Positions 1 through 10,334 of a stretch of DNA of 64,000 bases are shown here, piece by piece. The stretch lies in NCBI GenBank assembly GCA_022494885.1, contig JAGVSM010002976.1:186001-250000 (forward strand), written 5' to 3'. The notes under the pieces are model-generated. The model had not been told where the DNA came from, did no database searches, and saw only the letters and a program-made list of their open reading frames with translations. The position numbers and the translations under genes were made by a program. Position 1 is the stretch's first letter, and each line of letters opens with the position of its first letter. The stretch is from Micrasema longulum. Taxonomy: Eukaryota > Arthropoda > Insecta > Trichoptera > Brachycentridae.

Positions 1-540
1 GACATCGCATCTCTGGCTAATCTTAAACCAGTTCATACAAATAGAAATTTGAAGATCAACCAGATCAGATTAATTTCAATAGAGATATGCCAGTTTAAAG
101 TGTAACAATTATACAATTAAAAATATACATCCTAACTACAAACAAACATCTTACCTTAAAAGAAAAATCTAACAATTATAAAAAAAGTACATCATTTAAA
201 GATCAACCAGAAATGGACCAGTTTAATGTATAACAATTATAACAAAATACATAATATGATAGACTAATAAATTTATACTACAATATACAATTATAAAATA
301 TACAATATACATCCTAACCAAAAAGTACATAGTATGAAGAACAAACAAGAAAAATACTATTTTATCCTACAAATATGCAATTATAAAATAATAATAATAA
401 TAAAAAAAAACATACTTGTGTAATTACTTTAAAATATGTATGTATTTCAAGTAATTTTTAATATGTATAGATTGTATAGTACTAGTATATTAATGTGTCA
501 TACTCGATTTTTTTATATTTTTTATTTTTAAGCACTCTTT
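1..540. repeat. AT-rich DNA with degenerate internal duplication
   Basis: No gene is visible. Short blocks recur imperfectly about every 130-150 bases: 'gatcaaccaga' near 54 and 203, 'ccagttta' followed by 'taacaattata' near 90 and 218, and 'atatacatcctaac' near 123 and 306. This looks like an old tandem duplication in AT-rich DNA. Confidence 0.4.
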
Positions 541-543
541 AAG

Positions 544-587
544 CCACATATATCTATAATGGCAGAAATACCGTTTAGATATATGTG
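544..587. repeat. Short perfect inverted repeat
   Basis: Twelve-base arms (ccacatatatct and its exact complement) enclose a 20-base loop. It is a small palindrome with no associated gene. Confidence 0.5.
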
Positions 588-691
588 GTAATTTGTAACT
601 GCACATGCACACGCAGCTTGTTTATAAATGTACGCAGAAATGTGGCATGGTAAAAAAATAAACAATGATATATAAAAAATAAGCTTATTAG

Positions 692-928
692 CTTAGTATA
701 AATGAGTTGATAAATATCAAACTCCAGTATGCGCACCCAATTTAAAAAAAATATTTGTTCCACAAAATGTAATGAAAAAAAAAGTGATTATTTCACTACT
801 ATTTAAATTAAAATATGTCCTCATTATAACAATGAAAACACTGTCAAAAATCTATGTTTCAATTCAGAAGCCAGTAGGTCCACATGGACATACTGGCGTT
901 TGATATTTATCAACTCAGTTATACTAAG
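692..928. mobile_element. Small MITE-like element with 40-bp inverted ends
   Basis: The segment 692-731 is the reverse complement of 889-928 with about two mismatches; both contain 'gttgataaatatcaaac' or its complement. The interior of about 157 bp is AT-rich with no coding potential. Long terminal inverted repeats on a 237-bp unit suggest a miniature DNA transposon. No second copy and no clear target duplication were seen, so the family is unknown. Confidence 0.55.
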
Positions 929-1595
929 TCGTAAATGTTTTTAAAAGTATTTTTTTTCTTATACCGCGTATAGTTATTCCTTCGTATAAGCTTGGTATAA
1001 GGATATCAAATAAGTAAGGACCCAAGAGATATAATGAAAAAACAGCGACAAAACCACAATGGGACATTGTCATAAAATAAACAAACGTATAATCCACAAA
1101 ATACGTTATTATGTGTGTACCTACTATCTGCTATCTACCACTAGGCTAATAGGGCGTTATTTAATGGTTGGTTGGCTAAAATCAAGAAGCATGGAGCATA
1201 ACCAACTTATCATCGTTTGACGTCCCGTCAAAGCTCCGAAGTATAAATAACAGTCTAATTAGTGCCGAAATAACTCAATAAATATTATTTTACGATGTAA
1301 TTTGTGTGTATGGGCCGTAATGTAATGTTGTTCCATATCGCGCCCGCATACGAGTACACGGCTGATATCCCAACCTAGCTAACAACCCCAGCTAACTGCA
1401 CCAACTCTCGACATGGACGGATTAGTGATGCAAATAACCGGTGTAACAAATAATCGGTTATAAAACCCAAAATAAATTTTAAAAAGTACTGCAGTAAGTA
1501 AGTATACATAAATAGGGTTTTCGAAAAATATATTCGAGGAACTCATAAATGCATGACTATCCACGAAAAACTGTTTATACATAAAATATAAATGA
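929..1595. other. No recognisable feature
   Basis: AT-rich unique-looking sequence. The short open frames here are interrupted on all sides and resemble nothing I know. Confidence 0.5.
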
Positions 1596-1863
1596 TCCAT
1601 CATCATCATCATTCCCTTTCCACACCTAATGGTGCATAGGGCACTGCATTGGTACACCAATCGCAGCGTATCTTGATCATTTTTGTTATATGAAGGTAAG
1701 ATGATCAGTCTTACGCTTCAGGTGGCAGTCCAGGGACTATGAAATATTCTAGTGTAAAAACACCCTTTCAAATAATATTTCATATCAACCATGTCGGGAA
1801 TCGAACCCGAGATCTCTTGCATGGTAGACAAATACACTGACCATTACACCACGAGGCCGACGA
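1596..1863 (-). mobile_element. SINE1, full-length tRNA-derived copy
   Basis: On the minus strand this begins with a tRNA-like head: an A-box-like TGGTGTAATGG near 1844-1856 and a perfect B box GGTTCGATTCC near 1797-1807. A conserved body follows (motifs 'gtccctggactg', 'gaagcgtaagactgatcatc', 'gtgccctatgcacc'), ending in a (GAT)n tail that reads (CAT)n on the plus strand at 1598-1612. It is the best full-length reference for the family in this window. Such elements are copied by LINE machinery; the tail points to an RTE-type partner. Confidence 0.85.
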
Positions 1864-2440
1864 ATATCAATGATTACAGCAGTCGAACTAGGTTATTACG
1901 AGGAAGATGGGACCACTTGAATTTGCTCGCTATAAGCGTTACTTTTATACCAGAGAATTATTTTTTATGCAATCGCTATTGCACATTGTCACTAAGTAAA
2001 TTCATATGTGTACATTTAATTCATACATAATTTTTTTACAGGGGTTTGGTTTTAACTAATCTGGTCTAGAACTCATTTGATATCACCCACTTGTAATGTT
2101 TATTGTGTATTGAAATAAGCCTAGAACATTAAAAAATCTAAGTCTCAGGTAATTAGACACTTACATGGCAATTATAAACATAATCCGATCTCAACCCCCG
2201 GTGGTATTTATCTTTTACATTCGAGAATGATGTTTTTAACAATTGAAGTTTTTTGTATATAATTTTGTTCGATATGTCCGAGAAGTAGCTCGTTATAACT
2301 GTGAATAATTGTATAGAAAAAAACATGAACTAAAATGTCAATTAAAATTTCCTCGTTACATTCGAGATCTCGCTATTTCCGAGATCGTTATAATCGAGTT
2401 CAATTGTATATATTATTTGTGTTCGATTGCCAGCATGTTT
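1864..2440. other. No recognisable feature
   Basis: AT-rich sequence between two SINE1 copies, without recognisable coding or RNA content. Confidence 0.5.
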
Positions 2441-2590
2441 GATATTTCATGGTCCCTGGACTGGCATTTGAAGCGTAAGACTGATCATCTTACCTTCACG
2501 TGACAAAAAAAAGATCGAGATACGCTGTGATTGGTGTACCAATGAAGTGCCTTATGCACCATTAAGTGCGAAAAGGGAATGATGATGATG
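2441..2590 (+). mobile_element. SINE1, 5'-truncated copy
   Basis: It carries the SINE1 body ('catggtccctggactgg', 'gaagcgtaagactgatcatc', 'gattggtgtaccaatg') and the terminal gatgatgatgg tail, but no tRNA-like head. Loss of the 5' part fits target-primed reverse transcription. Confidence 0.8.
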
Positions 2591-3511
2591 GTTTATGTTC
2601 CAGTGATATTATGTATTCCTAGTATGTATTTAAGAATAGCTATACTTATTCGTTTATCATTATAATTTGATTCTCATATATGTAGCAGGGGCGAACCGTG
2701 TATAGAAGCGATTATGCGCAGCTTACCATCATATTTGACTAACCATAATGATGTTTTATTGTTACTTTATTTACAGAAAAACAAATAAATCATTAACATT
2801 TATTTTAAATCATTTTCACCGTTTGTATTTTTATCCTAATATAAATATAAATTTTAATAAAGCGCGCCCAGCGCCTGCGGTGGGCCAAGAAACTAGCCGA
2901 TTATTCCCGCTTATTTTTTCATACAAATAAGTATACTATGTTTTGAATGTATTAACCCCAGTGCGGGTTTTTTCTTCTCGATTAAACTTGCAGATTACAC
3001 AAATTATTTGAAGATTCTTGATTTGGAAAACAGTATTTCAAACATTGTTTCTAAAAGACTATTTTTCTTTGAGATGGTACTTTTGACATATGACCATAAT
3101 GACTTTCATGCGTCATATTGCAGGACATAAAGTACTCCACGCGGTCGTTTCAAGCACTATTAATCACTAGAACAATTCGCCCAGTTGAGATTTAAATTGA
3201 ATACCTAATATCGACTGAATTTATGGTGGTATATTTTATTTATTTTTTAATGAATTATATATTAAAGTAATTGATAATATATCTATATAATATAATATAT
3301 CACGAAGTTACAAAGTTTGAGTTGATTTCATGGACGAGAGTTGTTGTATCACACAGAACCACAGAAAAATATCAATTTCTAGTATATATTACTTACATTA
3401 TATTATGTACCTCCTATGTAGGTTCAAATATACGATATTTTTTTATAGCTTACCTGTAAAAAAAATCATCATTCGCCACTGATATGTAGTCATGGCAGAT
3501 GTGGTCATGGT
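2591..3511. other. No recognisable feature
   Basis: AT-rich DNA. The short frame near 2748-2930 shows no family resemblance. Confidence 0.5.
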
Positions 3512-3567
3512 AGAGTGCCCTGGTATCCAAGTTATGTATTCTCATAACTTGGATACCAGGGCACTCT
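3512..3567. repeat. Perfect 25-bp inverted repeat (hairpin)
   Basis: Bases 3512-3536 are the exact reverse complement of 3543-3567, with a 6-base loop (tattct). The motif 'catggcagatg' occurs on both sides, near 3491 and 3573. The right arm runs directly into the repeat at 3568-3770, so this looks like the head-to-head junction of two copies of a terminal inverted-repeat sequence. The lack of any mismatch suggests it is recent or maintained. Confidence 0.8.
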
Positions 3568-3770
3568 GATACATGGCAGATGACGGTAGACATAATCATT
3601 GAAAAACATAACAGCAAAACTCTCATGCATCTTATTAAGGATAAAGTAATGTGAATGCCATAATGGTTGAAATACATGTCAATGCTTCTAATAATAATAA
3701 ATAATGTGATTTGGCCATTCCGATCTTTAAAGCACACCTTGGTTTAGTTACTATTGGCGATATTTTTTAT
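3568..3770 (+). mobile_element. Repeat related to the left end of the 15.0-16.1 kb TIR element
   Basis: It aligns along its length with about 15027-15215: 'acatggcagatgac', 'gaaaaacata', 'acatgtcaat', 'taataataaataat' and 'ctttaaagca' followed by 'accttggttt' appear in the same order in both. Only the left portion is present, and its outer terminus differs (here the 25-bp hairpin arm). Confidence 0.65.
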
Positions 3771-3837
3771 TTTTTTTCCATCTTAGAACGGGTTGAGCCA
3801 TGTTAGATGGAGACTAACCTAACCAGGGCCGCGGTTA

Positions 3838-4095
3838 TGAACGACTATCTTCATCGGTATATTCTGAGGCGGGATAAACTAATATCGATATTTATGTACG
3901 AAAGTGTGTATATTTATATAAACATTCAAAATATCTTCGTCGGCAACCGGTAATTAAACATGTTTAGATAAAAAAAATGTCAACATATTCTATTTTTTAT
4001 ACAGAAAACTGAATTTTACTTTGTAGATAAAATTGAAGATAAATTTTAACTTCCCATCAGAATACGTACCCAGAGGTGATATTCCAAACGCTCTT
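3838..4095 (+). mobile_element. Dispersed repeat (family also at 47.5 kb)
   Basis: It matches 47505-47735 in order: 'tcttcatcggta', 'ggtaattaaacatgttta', 'gaaaactgaattttactttg', 'gataaaattgaagataa' and 'aacttcccat'. The two copies are old and divergent, and neither encodes protein. The copy at 47.5 kb sits inside a SINE1, which shows that the unit can transpose. The class is unknown. Confidence 0.6.
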
Positions 4096-4368
4096 GCAGC
4101 CGTAGAAAAATAGTTTTTTATGGCCGCGAGAGCGGTTTAGAATGACGCCGCAGAGGACACTATATTCATGTTAAATTACTCAAATATTTTATAGACTCCT
4201 TGGAAACAAAATCAGTAGGATGCTAATTGCCTTATCGGCAATACTGAAAAACTAACGCTTAGTACAACGAGGAAGTTCAGTGGTTTTCATTTTATTATTT
4301 TTATTTATTTCTAGACTATAAAAATAAGAATACGTTTTTTGTTTAATTTATAAATCGTAATATCAGCG
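4096..4368. other. No recognisable feature
   Basis: AT-rich linker with no gene or repeat that I can name. Confidence 0.45.
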
Positions 4369-4640
4369 CTATAATTTTTTAAAGTTTTGGATTAATGAAT
4401 CCGCGTGTGACGTTTCAAGTTCCCGTTCACTTCTTCTCGGTCGGTTCTGCTGATTTGTCCGTTGATGGTAAGTAAACCGGAAACCTTCCACAACTCTCTT
4501 TTCATTGGTTTATATGATTTATATGAACTAGTGACGGCATTCAAAGTAATCCGTTTCCAAAAAAAAATATTTTTTGTACATTTTCAAGAAACTTGGCATT
4601 ATATTTTAATGCTCTAATTTTTACTGCGCGTAAGAAAAAT
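4369..4640 (+). repeat. Dispersed repeat (copies near 33.3 and 52.6 kb)
   Basis: Shared blocks: 'aaagtttt...attaatgaatccgc' then 'tgacgt' and 'caagttc', later 'aaaccgga' and a stretch near 'ttttcaagaaacttggca'. The same order occurs at 52555-52780 and, more loosely, at 33320-33540. It is non-coding and its class is unknown. Confidence 0.5.
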
Positions 4641-4923
4641 CATCCTTCTTAGAATGGATTGCCTTAATACATAAAAAAAAAAAAAAAAACATTTTGTGTT
4701 TCCGATTTCCCGTAGGATTAAAGTTCTTCATTAACGAGCTTAAAGAAAATGTTTTTAATAGTAATAATGTAGAAAACAAACCAATTCAAAGTAATTGACG
4801 ATCGATGAACGGAACATTGTATATTAAGAACCGATTATTCGATTAAGTTATCTAGTAATGAATAATAATCAAATAATGATTAATAAAATAATTAAGTTAT
4901 TGCGTTTATTACATATATTTATT

Positions 4924-5049
4924 TTGCACCAAAACAATCCACGAGGCCCAATTTCAGTACAGAACACCCAGGCTTGCGAAAGTTCAAATGTTTTTCTGTT
5001 TTCTTACCGGGAATTGAACCCGGAACCTTCCGTATGCAAGGCAAACGTT
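4924..5049 (-). mobile_element. SINE2, copy lacking the start of the tRNA head
   Basis: On the minus strand it has the B-box region GGTTCAATTCCC (4.99-5.02 kb) and the body 'cctgggtgttctg', ending at 'tggtgcaaaa'. The 5' end of the tRNA-like head is missing: the match stops near 5050, about 30 bases before a second SINE2. Confidence 0.75.
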
Positions 5050-5079
5050 TTGCGAATTTTGTTTTTTTTTAACATTTTT

Positions 5080-5246
5080 TTTTGCACCACAACAGGCCAG
5101 GAGGCCTAATTACAGTGGTGAATTACATCACAGAGCACCCAGGCTTGAGAAAAATCACATTTTAATTTTTGTGTTCTCACCGGGAATCGAACCCGGAACC
5201 TTCCGTGCGTGAGTCAAGCGTCTTGACCACTACACCACGGAGGCCG
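5080..5246 (-). mobile_element. SINE2, full-length tRNA-derived copy
   Basis: Read on the minus strand: 'tcggcctccgtggtgtagtg' (A box TGGTGTAGTGG), then GGTTCGATTCCC (perfect B box), then the body 'caagcctgggtgctctgtg' and 'ggcctcctggcctgttgtgg', ending in 'tgcaaaaaaa'. It is about 167 bp and lies in the same orientation as the partial copy just to its left. This is the reference copy for the family here. Confidence 0.85.
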
Positions 5247-5298
5247 AATTACTCCACAGGGGTAACCAAACTATAAATCCTTCAACAATAAACCTAAT

Positions 5299-5511
5299 TC
5301 ATCGTCATTCTTCTAGTGCACCGGGTATTTCATTGATATGTCAATGGCAGACAATCAGTCTTACGCTTCAAATGCCAGTCCAGGGACTATTAAATATAAA
5401 CACCTTTTGATTGAGTATTTCATGTCAACTATGTCAGGAATCAGAGCCGAGACCTCTCCCGCGGTGGGTAGGCAAGCGCACTGACTATCTTTTAGATCAC
5501 GAAGCGGACAA
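5299..5511 (-). mobile_element. SINE1, diverged copy
   Basis: The body motifs 'cagtcttacgcttcaaatgc' and 'cagtccagggactatt' are clear. The tRNA-like head persists at 5430-5510 but its B box is damaged (ggaatcagagccgagacc). The (CAT)n tail is reduced. Confidence 0.7.
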
Positions 5512-6237
5512 AAACATAATTAAGGCAATTATTAATTATTTCATAATCGAATTCCTTACAAGATTACAAAATTTCGAAAGCCGTAGTTATTAAATTTGGA
5601 TATTGAACGGTTATTACATTTTTTTGATAACACGTTCAGAAAATAGCTCATTCGATTATTCTTGAAGTTTGTGTCCAGCACTAGTCTAAGTCTAAACAAA
5701 GACAGTATCCTGGTTCTAATGGATCCAATTAATAACTTTTAGAGCTTCAAGTAAATACGTAAGGGACGATATAGAACTTTTATGATGATTAGAATACGTT
5801 CTTGGGAACATATAGGTACCCAGTACCCAGTAAATGTAGATCTAGAAATGTGTAGGAGAAAAAGAGCACAAAAGCTGTGTCTGCGTAATTCCAACAGGAG
5901 CCAGACCAAGTTTTTACCTAATATTGATCAATTTGTAAGAATGGCTCGTAAAACTGTATACGGACGATACTGTATTAACCTTAATGTGCCCTTCAAACGC
6001 AGAACACTAAAAACGTCTAACGTAGAAACCATAAAGTTGTTATTAAATTATAATAAATTATGGACAAACAAATATTACGTAGGTGTACCTTAGTCTCTTA
6101 CGTATTCACACAGATTCTGCCTTTATACATAATTTGATGTGTTTTTTATTATTTTTATTATGGCTATATTAAAAACTTTTTATACAAAATAATAATTTAA
6201 GAGTCCTAACTAGAAACTTGATCTAAAGAGGACTGTA
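5512..6237. other. No recognisable feature; one unassigned open frame
   Basis: An open frame of 103 codons lies at 5782-6093 on the plus strand. It is lysine- and arginine-rich, without a domain, signal peptide or membrane segment I recognise. No splice context or relative supports it as a gene. Confidence 0.4.
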
Positions 6238-6889
6238 CACTGTACAGTAGAGTGGGCCGATAATTTTTTTTCCGAATTTTGAAATGAAAGGGGTCTAAAA
6301 AGTTGCCTTTTGGATTACTTGGGATGCAAAAAATATATAAAACAATATTTGATACTACTTTTGGCCCTCAACCAGAGCTTGAAGTTTTCGAAAAAGTCAA
6401 TTTTTGCCCTAAACCGGCTGTCATTTCGTATTTAAGGAAGAAAATCAGTCTAATTAAATTGTATAATCTGCATTAAATCTTACTATATAAGCATCCAAGG
6501 GCGTGAGTTGCACTTTTTTTTTAATAAATGGGTAGCATTGTTTTAATGTGCCATTGTTTTCGTCAATTTTAGTCAGGCGCTCAACGGAATCAGTTCCGCG
6601 GAGTGTAATTTTTTTGCATTTCGGTAGTTTTAAAACGTGTTCGAATTTGTAATGTGATTAAGTTATATCTTTACGAACAAAAAAATAATTTTATCAATAT
6701 AGATAATTAAAAATAGTTCAGACAGTTATAAACTTCAAACTTCTGTTGAGGGCCAAAAGAAGTACGGAATATTTTTTTAAATAATTTTTACATTCAATGC
6801 AATCCAAAAGACAACTTTTTAGACCCTTTTCACTTTGATATCTAAAAAAAAAAACTTCATACATCATCGGCCTACTCTTCTGTGCAGTG
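6238..6889. mobile_element. 652-bp element with long terminal inverted repeats, copy 1
   Basis: The ends are inverted copies: 'cactgtacagtagagtgggc' at the left, and 'cactgcacagaagagtaggc' read inward from the right. The inversion continues well inside ('aggggtctaaaaagttg', 'cttttggccctcaac'). The centre carries 'caggcgctcaacggaatcag'. No protein is encoded. The copy at 48082-48708 lies in the opposite orientation. This looks like a non-autonomous DNA transposon with subterminal inverted repeats of over 100 bp. No target duplication is certain. Confidence 0.75.
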
Positions 6890-7011
6890 TTTAAATTTTT
6901 TTTACAGTCGCTTAGCTGACAACACCGTGTAAGTATTTTTTGTTGTTTTTACAGGACGATGAAAAAATTACTTATTTTATTGAATTAAAAAGGAAAATTA
7001 GATAATATTTT

Positions 7012-7142
7012 CAGTATGTCCAAATGTTTTCCGACAGACTGGATTTCCTCCCTTGGGCGTTATTTAAGTCTAAATTTGTTGCAACACTCAATAACTTCCA
7101 AGGTAGGAAATCCAGCCTGTCTGCAAACATTTGAACATACTC
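7012..7142. mobile_element. Palindromic MITE (family 3)
   Basis: Arms of about 53 bases face each other: 'agtatgtccaaatg...gactggatttcct' at 7013-7064 and the complement of 'gtatgttcaaatg...ggctggatttcct' at 7088-7142, around a centre of about 25 bases. Partial relatives occur at 16.95, 21.1, 26.2, 32.7, 34.7, 44.7, 49.6 and 52.2 kb. Confidence 0.7.
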
Positions 7143-7289
7143 AAAACATTGTTGAAATTACTAACTGGAAAAAGAAGAAGCATAAAAATTGAAAAATTGT
7201 TTTCAGGCGTTGTCTAGTAGGTAAATTGATTCAGCCGGATGAATCTCACCTGCGTGATAAAAGGTTTCAGCCTTTTTTACTTCACAAAA

Positions 7290-7445
7290 GTCAACAGATG
7301 GAAGAGTTGAGTAAATGTGGATGTTTGAAAATGGGAGAACGGTGAATGTTACACAGTGTGAAAACCAGCCAACGATAGTTCATAAACCATGTAAATGCCT
7401 AGATATTCCCAAATCTCTCGATTGAGGTTGGCAACGCTGGGTATA
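7290..7445 (+). mobile_element. MITE family 3, internal fragment
   Basis: It shares 'cggtgaatgttacacagtgtg', 'ccagccaa' and 'catgtaaatgcctagat' with the fragments at 26180-26345 and 32704-32934. It is probably the inner part of the same element as the palindrome just upstream. Confidence 0.5.
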
Positions 7446-8208
7446 AGTAACACTGGTGAAAAAGTAAAATTTTACAACAGTGCCTTCATAATAAAATGTT
7501 ACAAAGTAGTGCCGAGAACAATAAATACTTATTGATTTGTGGGAAAAAAAAATTATACATTTTTTGTAAAAGCACTAATAATGACGTTTGCGAATGAAAC
7601 CGTCCCGAGATATTTAATATTTCTTTTCGAGTAAATTTAATATTTTTTTAAATGGAAATCTGATCCTGCAAAAACCACCTTCAGTCGTGATGGGGCTTAA
7701 TGGACTGAATTTTAAATTCTTCAAATTTAGCGACCGTTCATTAAACTCGGTCCTCTTAAATGTCAAAGAAATTTTAATTCATTGAATTATTTTATTTTAT
7801 CCCCAGAATTCATTATTAACTTGAGTTGTTAATCGGTTGGCGGTAATATAATTTTATTCTTATTCATAAACGTTTTATAGTTAAACATTTTTAGCCGTTG
7901 ACATGCGAATTAATTGATACATGTACATATATTGTACAAATAGATTAATAGTATATTTTCATTTATTACATAATATATACGTATACAGTACCTTAAAAAG
8001 TCATGCATCCCTAACTAAGCCTAGTGTTGAGTTGGGACAGAACACAATTCAAAATACACAAAAAAAAACAGTGTAGGTTACCTATGCGTGTTAAAGAAGA
8101 ATATTTTTTATGGAATTAAAAAATGCCTAAGAGTTTTAAAGAAGCTCTACAACATAAGTTAAGGCATATGTGTTAAAGTATATTTTATGTTTTGTTATTA
8201 TTTTTATA
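7446..8208. other. No recognisable feature
   Basis: AT-rich sequence without supported genes or repeats. Confidence 0.45.
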
Positions 8209-8911
8209 TAAATAACTAGCGGACCCGACAGACGTTATCCTGCCCGAACGTTGGCTTGCTTGGAAAAAAAACTTTTCATTGATAAGTAGGTACTTGAGTA
8301 TTTGTTAATGATTGAATTCCAAAACTAAAAATTATAAATATTCAAATATTGAATTTAAGTAGATACCTAGGTACTTGTTTATGGTTAAATTCCAAAACAT
8401 AAAATAATTCATTTTCAAATATGGAATTCTTTTTGCAAATGTCAAACTCAGTTCTTCTCACTAACAGGAGTGCACTTTATTCATGAATGCGATTTTTAAA
8501 AATGTATTGAATGTCAGTTATTATTATTTTAGAATTATGAAAAATCCAGTAAAAATAAATAAATGGGAAGAAATTAAGGGAAATGTAGGGAAAGCATCTG
8601 ATTGGGATTCATAAAAAGTGAATTTTTTTTTGTAAGTATTCAAAAACAAACTTTTTTTAAACGCAAAAAAACCACATCCTTCCAATTTTTTTTGTTTTTG
8701 CATTCTCGTCAAATGCAACCCTGGTAGGTCGATGAAAAATAGATTTATGATTTTTACTTTTTTTTTACAGATTCGATTGAAAATTTTAATATCTACGAAC
8801 ACGCGCAGCGCAATGATCTACATTTCACTAAAAACCGCACGTAAGTCGGTTAAGTCGTTTAGAAGGAGTTCAGTGACATCACACGTACAGAACAATTATA
8901 TATATAAATAT
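8209..8911 (+). mobile_element. Lepidopteran non-autonomous repeat with 'ctagcggacccgaca' head
   Basis: It begins 'taactagcggacccgacaga', a head common in lepidopteran genomes. It ends with the matching type of tail: 'cgcacgtaagtcggttaagt', 'ggagttcagtgacatcac', then 'aattatatatataaat'. The tail recurs inverted at 55770-55925. No protein is encoded. The class is uncertain: the boundaries are consistent copy to copy, but I see no terminal inverted repeats. Confidence 0.6.
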
Positions 8912-8929
8912 TGTCTTCAGTTTAACAAA

Positions 8930-9075
8930 CCAGGTTGTGGTCCCGTTGCTAGTGTCACGGACTTACGGATCAGAGGTCCGAGGTTCTACCACAACTTGGT
9001 CCCCATTTTCTAATAGTGAGTTATTTACAACTCGTTGAAAATGGCCATCAAAATTGAAATATTTGGGAAATCAAC
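8930..9075 (+). mobile_element. SINE3, tRNA-derived copy
   Basis: It has a tRNA-like head: 'tgtggtcccgttgctagtg' as the A-box region and a degenerate B-box region near 8984 (gaggttctaccac). The family body 'aatagtgagttatttacaac' and 'tcgttgaaaatggcc' follows. It lies directly downstream of the preceding repeat. Confidence 0.75.
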
Positions 9076-9410
9076 AGAAAGCAAATATTTCTTCCATAAA
9101 AATATTAAACATCTTTACTATCATCGATAAAGGTAACTCCGTAGAAAAGGGTCAATAATTCCTACATTCGCTACGTAGGCGTAGTTTCAAAGTAATAAAA
9201 TAAAACTGTTTTGCTGCAAAAGAAATATAAAACTATCGGGTACTTTTTATTACGCGTCATACAACTTTAAATTAAAATGAAACAAGGAAATATTTATAGG
9301 GTCGAGTTCGTTGTTATTGTGTTCAAAAGAATGGAAATAAATATTTATTGAAAAATATAAAAAAACCGACAAATGTCCTAGCACTACGTAGCGCAGTCAC
9401 TCGCAGTTAA
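9076..9410. other. No recognisable feature
   Basis: AT-rich spacer with no supported gene or repeat. Confidence 0.45.
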
Positions 9411-9830
9411 TTGAGAAATATCACATACTATAGTGAATTTAGAATAATCAATTGTATTTTCAACATCATTAGGATATTAAGGAGAAATGATTTCAAATAT
9501 AAATTTTAAAAATAAATTTTTCAAAAATGTGTCGTTAGAAAAACGCGACATGTTTGGCCTTGATAGTTGTGACGTCAAAATTTGTGGCAATGTTTAAAAC
9601 CAATTTGAATGGTCAGGAACAAATAAACATGAACCGTGACGTATTTGTGGCGTGGCGTGGCGTATGACGTGGCCAATGGAATGACCGTTTTTGAGGAAAT
9701 TCAAAATTACAAATTTAAAAATATTTTTTATGCTACTAAAAAGTAAAAAAAAAAAATTTCTTTTACTGGGCAGTATTTCATAGACTTTTATTTCCTTAAA
9801 TGTAAAAAATAAAGTGATATTTTCCTATTA
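9411..9830. mobile_element. MITE family 1, copy 1 (about 420 bp)
   Basis: It ends in 'gtgatattttcctatta' and starts with the inverted but diverged 'gagaaatatcacatacta'. The interior has 'gacatgtttggccttgatag', 'gtgacgtcaaa' and 'ggccaatggaatgacc', matching 40998-41431 and 50905-51332. 'TA' next to the ends suggests a Tc1/mariner-type target. It directly abuts the transposase remnant on its right. Confidence 0.75.
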
Positions 9831-10135
9831 CTCGAAGCGCAGTCCCTAGGACGAATTTTTGGCCCGCTTTTCCAATAAATCCGGTGTTATTTCCGATGGT
9901 GCGTGTTATATTGGCTTCCAATGCTTCAAAAGTTTTTGGTTTGTTTCTATAAACCACAGACTTAACGAAGCCCCGTAGGAAATAATCCAATGGTGTCAAA
10001 TCACAGAATCGTGTAGGCCAATTAACATCATTTTTGGAAATAGTGCTGTTGCCAAACATGTCACGCAATAAATGTATGTTTTCACGAATAGCCCTATAAA
10101 TGTGTATATTCGGCGAATTGAACACTGATATTTAA
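9831..10135 (-). mobile_element. C-terminal remnant of a Tc1/mariner-superfamily (DDE) transposase
   Basis: The minus-strand frame (start codon at 10125) covers only the C-terminal part of a transposase that cuts and joins transposon ends. Residues 33-50, DVNWPTRFCDLTPLDYFL, form the block that carries the last catalytic aspartate in insect relatives (commonly DVNWPPRSCDLTPLDYFLWG). FVKSVVYRNKPKTFEALEANI follows as usual up to about residue 73. A full protein would be roughly 330-350 residues. Here the DNA-binding domain and first two catalytic aspartates are absent, and the last residues are read from the abutting MITE. It is a dead fragment. Confidence 0.7.
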
Positions 10136-10334
10136 ACTAAATTTCTACAATTTGTAAGCATTGTTAGAGTGTAAGGCGTTGCACTATTGATTTGAGTATT
10201 GTTACAGAGCGCAAATGAATAAAAAAGGTCTTTATTAGTTTTAAAAGAAAGAGATAGTGATACCAATCGATAGTTTTATCACTACAAAAAAACATCCATT
10301 ACAAGTTGAGTAAAAAACATATTTAAAAAAAATA

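Noticed and set aside
1790..1863. tRNA-like sequences with B boxes, here and at about 20 other places
   Set aside because: Each is the head of a SINE body repeated elsewhere, the heads do not pair into a proper acceptor stem by eye, and several have damaged boxes. None is called as a tRNA gene.
5782..6093. 103-codon open frame on the plus strand
   Set aside because: No recognisable domain, relative or splice context. Length alone is not enough support in 64 kb.
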